A stretch of DNA of 64,000 nt from Gigaspora margarita (Eukaryota > Glomeromycota > Glomeromycetes > Diversisporales > Gigasporaceae): positions 1 through 64,000 of the forward strand of contig WTPW01000334.1 of NCBI GenBank assembly GCA_009809945.1, given 5' to 3'. Below, in pieces: positions 34,331 through 46,376 of the stretch. Numbering within the stretch: position 1 is the stretch's first letter; the number at the start of each line of letters is the position of its first letter. The translations under genes were made by a program, and so were the position numbers. The notes under the pieces were generated by a model that worked only from the letters and a program-made list of their open reading frames with translations, searched no databases and was not told where the DNA came from.

Positions 34331-34537
34331 CAGGATGATGATAATACAAAAGAACCTCAAAAAAAGAAAAGAAAAATTGATAAAGGAAAAAGCAAAGAAA
34401 TTGTTGAATCTGATAATGACAATAACAATGATGATGAAGATGGTAATGATGATAATGACAAAACATCATCACAAATTCAACAAAAAAAGAAAAAGAGGTT
34501 AACAATCACTATAAGAGAGTTTGCAGCTTATAGGTTT

Positions 34538-36025
34538 ATGATTAGAAATTCAAACAAAGATGATAGCATTATACATCTTTCAGGCAGATTATTTCAACAA
34601 TATATAGTANATCAATTTGTAAAATATGAATCAANTAATATAAGTTGGCAAANAANATATCAAAGAATATTAAGATTAGANCNATATAATNGNNTNGAAG
34701 ATATNATNTCTAANGAAGATGCTGAAAAAGTCAACTATAATGATATTGGCAAAAAAATAATTTTGTCATCAAGTTTTACAGGATCTACAAGATATTATCA
34801 ACAATTGTACCAAGATTCAATGGCAATTGTTAGAGAATTTGGAAAACCTGATCTGTTTATAACAGTNACATGTAATCCAAAATGGCCTGAAATNACTGAA
34901 GAACTTTTACCAAATCAAACTGCTGCTGATAGGCCAGATTTGATAGCAAGAGTTTTCAGATTAAAATTAAATGCAATACTTAAAGATTTAATTACAAAAT
35001 CTGTTTTAGGAAAAGTTATTGCATATGTATATGTAATTGAATTTCAAAAAAGAGGATTGCTACATGCTCATATATTACTTATATTGGCACCTGAAGATAA
35101 ACTACAAACATCTAAAGATTTTGATCAAATAGTATCTGCAGAGATACCTAATCCTGAAACACAACCAAAATTATATGAAATAGTTAGCAGAAACATGGTA
35201 CATGGACCCTGTGGAAAAGATATTAATCCATCATCTCCATGCATGGTTGATAGAAAATGTAGTAAATATTATCCAAGAGAATTTACTACAGAAACTTCTA
35301 CAAATAAATCTGGATACCCTATATATAGAAGAAGACCAAATTCAAGAACTATTAAAAAACATGGGGTATCAATTGATATTGACAATAGATGTATTGTTCC
35401 TTATAATCCATATTTAAGTCAAAAGTATAACTGTCANCTTAATGTAGAGATATGTTCAAGTATTAAATCTGTTAAATATCTCTANAAATATGTTTATAAG
35501 GGACAGGATAGAGTTTTAATATCTTTAAAAAATCCAAATAATGAAATTGAAAGATATATCAATGCAAGATATGTTTCTGCATCTGAAGGAATATGGAGAC
35601 TATTTGATTTTGGTTTACAGGATAGATCACATACTGTTGTAAGACTTTCAGTACATTTGAAAGNCCAACAACNGNTTCATTTTNATCCAAATGAACAAAC
35701 AAAATCTGTTAAAAAAGCTGCTGAAGAAGGAAAACATACAAAATTAACAAGATATTTTGAACTTTGTAAAAAAAATCCTGATTATGAATTAATTAAAACT
35801 TTGAGATATATAGATATTCCAAAGTACTTTAGATGGAATAAAAACAAGTGGCAAAAAAGAAAAAGAGGTGGTGAAAAAGTAATTTCTCAAATGTATTTTA
35901 CTAATCCAAAAGATACTGAGAGATTTTACTTAAGAGTTTTATTCACAACTAAGACATTTATTTGCCTTTTTATTAGTTTATTGTCAACCTGTAAATGTAA
36001 AAGAACTTTGGGACAAATATCTTGA
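34538..36025 (+). pseudogene. Helitron 1 Rep (HUH nuclease) domain
   Basis: The Rep endonuclease nicks and joins DNA strands in rolling-circle transposition. Visible motifs are RYYQQLYQDSMAIVR, CNPKWPE, the HUH segment GLLHAHILLILAPEDKL (about 35055-35100) and the two-tyrosine motif KYLxKYVYKG (about 35475-35500), in which an N base leaves the first catalytic-region codon unresolved. RYVSASEGIWRLFDF follows. Several N bases lie in 34610-34715, 34867-34894 and 35437-35684. Compared with unit 2, about 180 bp is missing after 35940 (the segment that in unit 2 encodes ICGIKSFDDLKILNG and beyond), which shifts the frame to a stop at 36025. Confidence 0.88.
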
Positions 36026-36032
36026 ACATCTA

Positions 36033-36348
36033 CCGTATATTCCCGAAAATAAGCAACCTATTTTTGGGCAAAAATTACACAAAAAAGCAGGGGGTTGCTT
36101 ATTTTCGAATTGTTGAATTTTTTGAAAAATTAAAAACGTACTAATAAAAAGTTATCCAAATAACGTAAAATGTTTACTGTAAGTGTATTTTTGTGTCCTG
36201 AACAAGTTTACTTAATAGCACTTATGAGGTTTACTTAGTAAAATTTAGACTTTTATATGTAGCAACTGCTAACGCGTTTTTTGAGATTTTTGAAAAAAAT
36301 CAGGGGGGTTGCTTATTTTTGGAGTTGCTTATTTTTGGGAATCTATGG
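36033..36348. mobile_element. TA-flanked MITE of the AATAAGCNACC family, copy 2
   Basis: The left end CCGTATATTCCCGAAAATAA is matched by the complement of the right end (CCATAGATTCCCAAAAATAA), with TA at 36031-36032 and 36349-36350. The homologous place in unit 2 is uninterrupted (CATTTAATTGAAG at 43913-43925; here CATCTA before and TAATTGAAG after), which proves the insertion and its TA duplication. Internal sequence matches the element at 2729-3280. No ORF is present. Confidence 0.9.
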
Positions 36349-36350
36349 TA

Positions 36351-38000
36351 ATTGAAGATTTTATCTTTCAAAAAGATGATAAAGATTTAGCTATTACAAA
36401 AACATTGGTGTTTATTAAAAAATATTTACTTCAAAATGGAATGGCTATTTCAGATTTTCCAGAACTTCCAACAATTAATTATGCTTTATTAGAAGAAGAT
36501 CGACAACAAAATATATTAATTGCTGAAGAACAAAATTATGATCAAGATGAAATTGATCAAACTTTATTACATGAAAATACTTTAAATGTTGATCAACAAA
36601 GAATATATAATGAAATTAAAAAAGCAATTAATAATGAACTTGAAAATACTTTATTTTTTGTTGATGGACCCGGAGGAACTGGAAAAACATTTTTATATAA
36701 TTTGATCTTGGCATATATAAGATCAATAAATAATAAAAATAGAATTGCAATTGCTGTAGCATCATCAGGAATTGCTGCTTTATTAATGAGTGGTGGAAGA
36801 ACTGCTTATTCAAGATTCAAAATTCCATTAAAATTAGATCAAAATTCTACTTTGAACATTGAAAAACAATCCGACTTAGCTAAATTAATTCAAAATGCTA
36901 TTGCTATTCTATGGGATGAAGCACCAATGATGCACAGATTTGCATTTGAAGCTGTTGACAGAACTTTTAAAGATTTAATGGACAATGATTTACCTTTTGG
37001 AGGAAAGATTATGATTCTTGGTGGTGACTTTAGACAAATTTTACCTGTAGTAGTTAGAGATACACGTCCTCAAATTATTGATGCATGTTTAAAATCTTCA
37101 GATCTTTGGAAAGATTTTACAACTATGCAATTAACTATTAATATGAGAGTTCAACAACAAGATAATGTTGAAACAAAAACTTTGTTGACTTTTTATTACA
37201 AGTTGGTGAAGGAAAAATACCAACACATTCCGATATTGGTGAAGATTATATAAAATTGCCTGATGATATAGTCTTGGATAGTGAAGATATTAATGATTTA
37301 ATATCAGAGATCTTTGTTGATATTAATACAAACTATTCTGATCATGACTATATCAAAGATAGGCAATTCTTACAACAAGAAATATAGATGTTGATGATAT
37401 TAATCAACAAATTCTTGCTAAAATTCCTGATACTAAGGAATTTGCATATTTATCTGCTGATTCAGTTGAAGATAGAGATCAAGGTGATCAAAGTCTTTAT
37501 TCTGTTGAGTTTTTAAATACTCTAACACTAAGTGGAATGCCACCTTATCGTTTAGTATTAAAAAAAATGTACCTGTTATTCTTTTAGGTAATCTTGATCC
37601 AACTGAAAGATTATGTAATGGTACAAGATTAATAATAAAAAATTGTTACAAATTTCTTCTAGACGCTGAGATCTTAACAGGAGTTAACAAAGGAAAAAGA
37701 ATTTTTATACCTCGAATAAGATTGTCACCATCTGATTCTGACCTTCCTTTCCAATTAGTAAAAAGGCAATTTCCAATTAAATTAACTTTTGCAATGACAA
37801 TTAACAAAGCTCAAGGTCAAACAATTCCTATTATGGAATTATATTTGCCCAAACCTGTTTTTGCTCATGGGCAATTATATGTAGCTTTATCAAGAGTCCA
37901 ATCAAAAGATAAAATTAAAGTCTTAGTTGTAGATGGACATATAGAAGGAAAAGAGGATGTATATACAAAAAATGTTGTATATAATGAAATTTTCGTATAG
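36351..38000 (+). pseudogene. Helitron 1 PIF1-type helicase domain
   Basis: The 5'-3' helicase half of RepHel. In order: Walker A GPGGTGKTFLYN (about 36667-36702, intact), VASSGIAALLM, Walker B AILWDEAPM, GGDFRQILPVV, then after frame disruption between about 37190 and 37720 the C-terminal motifs RRQFPI-like, TINKAQGQTIPIMELYLP and QLYVALSRVQSKD, ending at 38000. The open stretch at 36309-37253 uses a MITE-derived methionine, so its annotated start is accidental. It unwinds the donor strand during rolling-circle transposition; this copy is broken. Confidence 0.88.
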
Positions 38001-38811
38001 TAACTTTATAGATAATAGATTTTTATATATTTTTTGTATATATTTTTATTTATTTTGTATATATTTTAGAATTTGTATATATTTAAAAGTATATTATATA
38101 GTTTGTATATATTTTAGAATTTGTATATATTTAAAAGTATATTATATAGTTTGTATATATTTTAAAAGTATTTTTATTTAATTTAATTTGATTGTATATA
38201 GTTTTTACAAATATTTTTACTTAATTAATTTTAATTTGTATATAATTTTTAAAAATACTATTTATATTTATTTAATTTGTATATAGTCTTAAAAGTATTA
38301 TTAAATTTAATTAATTTGTATATAATTTTAAAAGTACTATTATTTAATTTAATTAATTTGTAAATAGTTGTAAATAGTTTGAAAAGTATTATTATTTAAT
38401 TTCATTTATATTAATAATTAATAAAATTAATATATATACCTTTAATATATATACCTTTAATCTAATAATTATAAGGCCTAAAGGTTAGGGTTAGGGTCAG
38501 TTTTCATTATATTTAGTTTTGAGGGGGGTTTTAATATATATACTTTTAACCTAATAATCATAAGGCCTAACTTAACAATTAGGCCTAAAGGTTAGGGTTA
38601 GGGTCAGTTTTCATTATGTTGAGTTTTGAGGGGGGTTTAATATATATAACTTTAATCTAATAATTATAAAACCTAAAATTATTTAATCATACATAATATA
38701 TAAACTAAAATCTATTTAATACAAAACTAAAATATAAAAAATAATTAAAACCTAAAATAAAACAAAATTAAAACCTCTAGCCCAAGGCAACGGCTGGGCC
38801 CTCAGACCTAG
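38001..38811 (+). repeat. Helitron 1 3' non-coding region with tandem repeats
   Basis: TTTGTATATATTTTAGAATT is repeated at about 57-bp spacing (38035-38170), followed by AT-rich GTATATAATTTTAAAAGTAT repeats. Then come two copies of GGTTAGGGTTAGGGTCAGTT with the following TTTTGAGGGGGGTTT (about 38483-38535 and 38590-38636). Unit 2 has the same design (45580-46215). Confidence 0.7.
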
Positions 38812-39715
38812 TATCTCATACATCTAAGATGCAGTTCTGTATCACTATTTGAGATTATGTCATGCTTTTTATATATCGAAGTGATAGTGGTGATAGTATT
38901 TTTGTCAGGGCCTCATGTAAAAAAATTCTTTAAAATTCTTAACTTACCCACCACCTCCCCCACCCACCCACCCTTGAAAAAATTTCAACTCGGGCATTGA
39001 CAAACTTTCTTTGAAGCTGAGTTAAAGAAAATTTTTGAGGTCCTCACGTAAAAAAATTCTTTAAAAATCTTATCTTACCCTCCATCTCTCCCACCCACCC
39101 ACCCTTAACAAAAAATTTAAACTTGACTTTCTTCGAAGCTGAGTTCAAAAAAGACTCAGTGACACTAAGTTAGAGACTAATTTAAAACTCTGACTTAGTG
39201 TCAACTTCATAAAAACTCAGATTTTGCACTTTTACAATACTATGTAAACTTCAAACTCCGACTTCAGAGTTTCAAACTCTGACTAAGTGTCAAAAGTACG
39301 TGACCTTCAGGAATTTGCATTCCCGGAAAAATAGGTTGGTGACCTGAACTTAGGGCATGGGACCTGTGTAACATTTCATAACATTACTATTTTTAAAAAA
39401 AATTAATTAAATTAATAATAAATTAATAAATTAAAAATTTAAAAATAGTAAACAATAAGAGTACACGTAAGCATCGAAATTAGTGTAACAAAATGAATTG
39501 GTATAACCTCCAAAATTTATGTAACACATCAAATTCGTGTAATAGCCTGCTTTTCCTTAAAACAGTTTATTGCTTTTAGTTACTGAATTTTTTAACTTTT
39601 TTCTTTTTTTTAAAAAAAACCCCCCAATTTTTTATCAAAACAATTTTTTTAAAACTAACAAATTATTATTTTACAGAGTTTAATCAACATATTAACAAAA
39701 TTAAAAATAACAAAT

Positions 39716-39822
39716 GGTGTCTGTGCCTTGAAAATGACCCTACGAGACATTGTTTTACAAGATTTTTATTAAGAAAAACATAGTAAATCTATTTTTAGGA
39801 AAAAAAATCAAGGAACAGACCC
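39716..39822. mobile_element. Small MITE in the Helitron 2 leader
   Basis: The ends GGTGTCTGTGCCTTGA and (complement) GGGTCTGTTCCTTGA are flanked by CAAAT (39711-39715 and 39823-39827). It is 107 bp with no ORF. The superfamily is not clear from a 5-bp duplication. Confidence 0.5.
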
Positions 39823-40052
39823 CAAATAGTAAGTTTCTTAAGATTTTAATTCAAAAATTATAAATAGAAAATAATGACTTTAAAATAAAATTTAACAAAA
39901 AAACAAATAAAACATTTAAAAATTTATAATTAAAAAGTAAAAATTTCTAAGAATTTCTATTATTTTTTAATAAATACTTTGTATTATTTAAAAATTATAT
40001 ATATTCAATTAATAAATAATATTATTTTTTCATATTTTTTTATAAGATAGAA

Positions 40053-42358
40053 ATGTCAAAAGAAAAAGGAAAAGGAAAAGAAAGGTTACCAATGCCTCAA
40101 CATATAATAGATGCAAATCCTATACCTTCTAATGAAACTAAAGAAGAAAAAGTAAGAAGGCAGAACAGAATGAGAACTGCTAAGGCTAGATATTATAAAG
40201 ACAAGAAAAGTTACAAGCAACTGCTCAAGAGTCTGATCAAGGGCCTGTTTCAAGAACAAGATCTCAATCTGCAGCATATTTACCTGTATATTCAAGAACA
40301 AGAACAAAAACAAAAACAACATAAGCTAATACATTGAGACAACAGAAGTATAGGGCATCTATGAGTGCTAAGAAGAGAGAAGAAGTAAGAGAAAAAAATA
40401 GAGAATATATGAAGAAAAAATATGCTGAGAAAAAACAAAAACAATATAAACAATTTTATAAAATAGGGCATTGTGGTTTAGATGAATATGAGGAAGGAAT
40501 AGAAAAGGAGAAAGAGGTAGAAGAGGAAAGGAAAAAAGAAGAAGAAAGGGAAGAAGAGATGGAAGAAATAGAAGAGATTGAAGAAGAAGAAAGTAGAGAG
40601 GATATAGAAGAAGAGGAAGAAGAAGAGAAAATAGAAGAGGAGGATGTAATAGAGAGAAGGCATATGTTGGGAGGAATGGACATTATTTGTAAACATTGTG
40701 GAGCTTTAAAATGGAGGCAAGAAAAACCAGGACTATGCTGCATGAATGGACAAATTATGCTAGCACCACTTCCACCACCACCACCAGCAATAAAAAAATT
40801 GCTTACAGAAAAAGATTCTGAATTTAATGTACCATTTATTACTCAAATAAGAGCATATAATCAAATATTTGCTTTTACATCAATTGGTACAAATCTAGAT
40901 CCAAATCTTGCAACTGCCAGAAAAGGGGTTTATACATATAGAATTCAAGGAACATTATACCACAAGATTAGTTGTTTTATGCCAAATGAAGGAGAACCAC
41001 CAAAATTCTCCCAGATTTATTTTTTTGATTCTGATAATTTTGAAACTTAACTCAACAGAAGACATAAAATAATGAAAAACCAACTAAATTTTAATCTGTT
41101 GAAAGAAATTCAAAATGAATTGTATTCTTTAAATCCTTTTATAGAATTTTATAAAAATGCAAAGAATCATGAAATAGAAAATGAAAATGAGCAAGTATTG
41201 CATATAGCAATACATAATATTCATGGCAAGGATATGAGACAATATAATGCACCAACAGCTTCAGAAGTAGCTGCAATGTATTGTGATAATGAACCAACAA
41301 CACAACCTAGAGATATTCTTATTAAAAGACATGATGATACATTTACAAGAATATCTGAATTACATGGTGCATATGATCCTTTACAATATCCTTTGCTATT
41401 TCCTAATAGAGAATATGGTTGGCATAGAGGAATATTAAAAAAAAATGTTGTGGCAGAAGAAGTTGTTGAACTAGAACAAATTATAAATGAAGAAGAAGAA
41501 GAATATGATAATGATTTTAATAATAATAATGATGATGATGATGAAAATTATTATGGACAGATTGCTGACCAAGTTGCTAACCAAGTTATTGCAGAATTGG
41601 CAAGTTTGGCAAGTAGTGAAACTTCAAGTACATCTAAAGCACCATCTAAAGAATTTTGGCAAGAAAAACTTGATAGTTTTATACAACAAGCTGAACAAAA
41701 TTTTCAACAACAAGGTCAGCATGAAGTTCAAGAAGAAGTTCAACAACAACCAAAAACACAACAAGAAATACAACAAGATGAAACAATGATCCTTGAAGAT
41801 GAAGAATATAAACCCCAAGCAGGACAATCTGTTGACTATGGAACTTTATCACAAGCAAGTTCTGAAAATCTTAGTCATACAGGTCTATCTCAAACATTTG
41901 AAGGTTCAACTTTTAGATCCGGTACAAGTTTCATGAGTATTGATGAAACAAGTGACAAAGGTGATGAAGGATCTAAAAGAAAAAGAAAAGTTGATAAAGA
42001 AAAAGGAAAACAAACAGAAATTGAACCTAAAAATACTTCTAATAAAGATGATAATAATGATAATGATGATGATAATGATGAACCTCAAAAAAAGAAAAGA
42101 AAAGTTGATAAAGGAAAAGGAANAGAANTTGTTATTGAACCTNATAATAATGATGATAATAATGATNATAATAATAATNGTGATAATGATAAACCTTNAT
42201 CAGAGGTTCAACAAAAGAAGAAAAAGAGATTAACAATATCTCTTAGGGAGTTTGTAGTTTATAGATTCATGATTAAAAACTCAAACAAAAACAATAGTAT
42301 TATACATCTTTCAGGCAGATTATTTCAACAGTATATAGTAGATCAATTTGTAAAATAG
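40053..42358 (+). pseudogene. Helitron 2 RepHel N-terminal region
   Basis: It starts MSKEKGKGKERLPMPQHI. A frameshift near 40205 moves the frame into 40334-41050 and then, past an in-frame stop at 41050, 41072-42358. It carries the same basic segment, glutamate tracts, the CKHCGALKWRQEKP...GLCC motif (about 40690-40740) and FPNREYGWHRG as unit 1. Scattered N bases lie at 42123-42198. The region ends at an in-frame stop (42358) just upstream of Rep. Confidence 0.8.
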
Positions 42359-42359
42359 G

Positions 42360-43872
42360 AAGCAAACAATATAAGTTGGCAAAAAAAGCATCAAGAAGAT
42401 TTAAGATTAGAAATCTATACAGGATTAAAAGATATGATTTCTAATGAAGATGCTGAAGAAGTCAATGTAGAAAATGTTGGCAAAAAAGTAATTTTGTTAT
42501 CAAGTTTTACAGGATCTACAAGATATTACCAATAATTGTACCAAGATTCAATGGCAATTGTTAGACAATTTGGAAAACCTGATCTGTTTATAACAGTAAC
42601 ATGTAATCCAAAATGGCCTGAAATTGAAAATGAACTTTTAGAAAATCAAACTGCTTCTGATAGACTAGATTTGATATCAAGAGTTTTTAGATTGAAATTA
42701 GATGCAATAATTAAAGATTTAACTGTAAAATCTGTTTTAGGAAAAGTTATTGCATATTGTTATGTAATTGAATTTCAAAAAAGAGGATTGCCACATTCAC
42801 ATATATTGCTTATATTAGCACCTGAAGATAAACTACAAACTCCTGATGATTTTGATCAGATTATATCTGCAGAAATTCCTGATCCAAAATATCAACCAAA
42901 ACTATATGAAATAGTTAGCAGAAACATGATTCATGGACCCTGTGGAAAAGATATTAATCCATCATCTCCATGTATGATTGATAGCAAATGTAGTAAATAT
43001 TATCCAAGAGAATTTACTGCTAAAACTTCTACAAATAATTCTGGATATCCTGTATATAGAAGAAGACAAAATTCCAGAATTATTAAAAAACGTGGAGCAT
43101 CAATTGATATTGACAATAGATGGATTGTTCCTTATAATCCATACTTAAGTCAAAAATATAACTGTCACCTTAATGTAAAGATATGTTCAAGTATTAAATC
43201 TAATAAATATCTTTACAAATATGTTTATAAGGGGCAGGATAGAGTATTAATATCTTTAAAAAATCCAAATGATGAAATTGAAAAATTTATCAATGCAAGA
43301 TATGTTTCTGCATCTGAAGAAATATGGAGGTTATTTGATTTTGGTTTACAAGAAAGATCTCATACTGTTGTAAGACTTCCAATACATTTGGAAAATCAAC
43401 AAAAAGTTCTTTTTAAATCAAAAGAATCATTATCAAAAGATCTTGAAAAGGAAAACATACAAAGTTAACAAGATATTTTGAACTTTGTAACAATAATCCT
43501 GATAATGAATTTATTCTTTCTTTGAAATATATGCAAATTCCAAAATACTTTACTTGGAATAAACAAACTAAAAACTGGCAAAAAAGAAAAAGAGGTGGAG
43601 AAAAAGTAATTTCTCAAATGTATTTTATTAATCCAAAAGATACTAAGAGATTTTATTTAAGAGTATTACTAAATACAATATGTGGTATTAAATCATTTGA
43701 TGATTTAAAAATTTTAAATGGTGTAGAATATGATTCTTATAAAGATGTAGCATTTCAACTTGGTTTGGTTGATGATGATGATGAATGTGATGCTTGCCTT
43801 GAAGAAGCTGCCACATACAATATGCCTTCCCAACTAAGACATTTATTTGCTTTTCTATTAGTTTATTGTTAA
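42360..43872 (+). pseudogene. Helitron 2 Rep (HUH nuclease) domain
   Basis: Motifs: CNPKWPEIENELL (about 42600), GLPHSHILLILAPEDKL for the HUH site (about 42787-42835) and an intact two-tyrosine motif KYLYKYVYKG (about 43205-43235). Serine sits between the two histidines of the HUH site, where most Helitrons have a hydrophobic or small residue. The frame changes near 43450 by a missing base relative to unit 1, and stops occur at 42535 and 43872. It retains the TICGIKSFDDLKILNG segment that unit 1 has lost. Confidence 0.87.
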
Positions 43873-43899
43873 CCAGCAAATGTAAAAGATCTTTGAGAA

Positions 43900-45570
43900 A
43901 AATTTCTTGATCATTTAATTGAAGATTTTATCTTACAAGAAAATTCAAGAGATTTAGCTATTGCAAAAGCATTGGTGCTTATTGAAAAATATTTGATTCA
44001 AAATGGAATGGCTCTTTTAGATTTTCCAAATCTTCTTATTATAGATTATGCTTTATTAGAAGAAGATAAACAAAACAATACATTAATTGCTGAAGAACAA
44101 AATTTTGATCAAAATAAAATTAATGAAACTTTAGAAAATGAAAAAAGTTTAAATGAAGATCAAAATAAAATTTTTGTTGAAATTATTAAAGCAATCAAAG
44201 GTGAAATAAATAATACATTATTTTTTGTTGATGGACCTGGAGGAACTAGAAAAACATTTTTATATAATTTGATCTTGGCTTATATAAGATCAAAAAAACA
44301 TTTAAATAGAATTGCAATTGCTGTAGCATCATCAGGAATTGCTGCTTTATTAATGAGTGATGGAAGAACTGCTCATTCAAGATTTAAAATTCCATTAAAA
44401 GTAGATCATGATTCTACTTTAAATATTGACAAGCAATCTGAATTAACAAAATTAATTCAAAATGCTGTAGCTATTTTATGGGATGAAGCACCAATAATGA
44501 ATAGATTTGCAATTGAAGCTATTGATAGAACTTTTAGAGATATAATGGATACTGATTTACCTTTTGGAGGAAAGATTATGATTCTTGGTGGTAATTTTAG
44601 ACAAATTTTACCTGTAGTAGTTCGAGGTACATTCCCTCAAATTGTTGATGCATGTTTAAAATCTTCATAACTTTGGAAAGATATTAAAACTATGCAATTA
44701 ACAATTAATATGAGAATTCAACAACAAAATGATGTTGAACAAAAAAATTTTGTTAAATTTTTATTACAAGTTAGTGAAGGAAAAGTACCAACACATTCTG
44801 ATATTGGTAAAGATTTTATAAGATTGCCTGATAATATAGTCTTGGACAGTGAAAATATTGATGATTTAATATCAGAGACCTTTATTGATATTACTACAAA
44901 TTATCATGATTCTGACTATATTAAAGATAGAGCAATTCTTACAACAAAAAATGTAGATGTTGAAGATATTAAACAACAAATACTTAAAAAAATTCCTAAT
45001 ACTGAGGAATTTGAATATTTTTCTGCTGATTCAGTTGAAGATAAAGATCAAGTAGATCAAAGTCTTTATCCAATTGAATTTTTAAATACTTTAACACCAA
45101 GTGGAATGCCACCTCATCGTTTGGTACTAAAAAAAGATGTACCTGTTATTCTTTTACGTAATCTTGCTCCATCTGAAGGATTATGTAATAGTACAAGATT
45201 AATGATCAAAAATTGTTATAAATTTGTTTTAGATACTGAAATTATAACAGGAGTCAACAAAGGAAAAAGAATTTTTATACCTCGACTAAGATTAACATCA
45301 GCAGATTCAGATCTTCCCTTTCAATTTGTAAGAAGACAATTTCCAATTAGATTATCTTTTGCAATGACAATTAACAAAGCACAAGGTCAAACAATTCCAA
45401 TTATGGGATTATATTTGCCCAAACCTGTATTTTTATATGGGCAATTATATGTAGCTTTATCAAGGGTTCAGTCAAAAGATAATATTAAAGACTTAGTTAA
45501 GGATGGGCATATAGAAGGAAAAGAAGATGTATATACTAGAAATGTTGTATATAGAAAGGTTTTTGATTAA
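43900..45570 (+). pseudogene. Helitron 2 PIF1-type helicase domain
   Basis: Walker A reads GPGGTRKTFLYN: the conserved Gly before the Lys is Arg (codon 44248-44250). This would be expected to impair ATP binding. GGNFRQILPVV replaces the GGDFRQ motif. An in-frame stop lies at 44670; downstream, 44692-45570 is open through SFAMTINKAQGQTIPIMGLY and GQLYVALSRVQSKD to the natural stop. So this helicase is damaged at two core motifs as well as by stops, although its C-terminal half is longer and cleaner than that of unit 1. Confidence 0.87.
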
Positions 45571-46376
45571 TTATTTTATAGATTATAGATTTGTATATAT
45601 TTGTATATTTTTTGTATATATTTTTAATATTTTAAAATTTGTATATATTTGTATATATTTTAAAAGTATTTTATTTAATTGTTTATAGTTTTTAAAAGTA
45701 TTATTATTAATTTAATTTTAAAAAGTATTATTATTTAATTAATTTGTATATAATTTTAAAAGTATTATTATTTAATTTAATTAATTTGTATATAACTTTA
45801 AAAGTATTATTATATTATTAATTTGTAAATAGTTGTAAATAATGTTAAAAGTATTAATATTTAATTTAATTTATATTTATAATTAATAAAAAATAATATA
45901 TATACCTTTAATCTAATAATCATAAGGCCTAAAATAATCCTAAGACCTAAAGGTTAGGGTTAGGGTCAATTTTCATTATGATAAGTTTTGAGGGGGGTTT
46001 TAATATATATACCTTTAACCTAATAATCATAAAGCCTAAAATGACCATTAGGCCTAAAAGTTAGAGTTAGGGTCAGTTCTCATTATATTGAGCTTTTGTA
46101 AAGTTTTAATCTATCTACTTTTAAACTAATAATCATGAGGCCTAACTTAATTATAAGACCTAACAGTTAGGGTTAGGGTCAGTTTTCATTATGTTGATTT
46201 TTGAGGGGTTTTAATATATATAACTTTAATCTAATAATTATAAAATCTAAAATTATACAATCATATAAAATATATAAACTAAATTCTATTTAAATACAAA
46301 ACTAAAATATAAAAAACAATTAAAAACAAAAAAATTAATACCCCAACATGAAGCAATGCCCGGGCTTTAACACTAG
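45571..46376 (+). repeat. Helitron 2 3' non-coding region with tandem repeats
   Basis: GTATATATTTTTAATATT-like and TAATTTGTATATAATTTTAA repeats come first. Three copies of a module of roughly 100 bp follow, centred on GGTTAGGGTTAGGGTCAATT / TTAGGGTCAGTTTTCATTAT and TTTTGAGGGGGGTTT (about 45952, 46060 and 46165). Confidence 0.68.

Larger units (their letters stand above)
31269..38811 (+). mobile_element. Helitron unit 1 (autonomous type, decayed)
   Basis: It begins TCAATAAACTAAAACGCGAG and ends CTCAGACCTAG, with A before (31268) and T after (38812), which is the canonical TC...CTAG insertion between A and T. The 3' end has a short GCCCA/TGGGC hairpin about 10 bp before CTAG. The first 170 bp form a palindrome (31269-31439). 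It encodes an N-terminal region, a Rep nuclease and a PIF1-type helicase in plus orientation, now broken. A 316-bp MITE interrupts it at 36033-36348. The length (7.54 kb) is normal for an autonomous Helitron. Confidence 0.9.
38814..46376 (+). mobile_element. Helitron unit 2 (autonomous type, decayed)
   Basis: It begins TCTCATACATCTAAGATGCA after A38813 and ends TTTAACACTAG, which joins unit 3 directly. At 7.56 kb it has the same gene order as unit 1 and no MITE in the helicase. The two-base TA at 38812-38813 that separates it from unit 1 belongs to the host LTR. By eye, the proteins of the two units are similar but clearly diverged, so they are separate arrivals and not a recent duplication. 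Confidence 0.9.

Noticed and set aside
34296-34505. Met/Lys/Ile-rich and His-rich frames overlapping the Helitron N-terminal region (also 41487-41789, 41940-42233)
   Set aside because: Shadow frames of the acidic low-complexity tracts.
38483-38500. TTAGGG repeats as a telomere or chromosome end
   Set aside because: Only two units at a time, embedded in a larger module that recurs inside Helitrons.
38816-46376. Helitron 2 as a tandem duplicate of Helitron 1 made in place
   Set aside because: The TA between them is accounted for by host LTR sequence, their 5' ends belong to different subfamilies and their proteins have clearly diverged.
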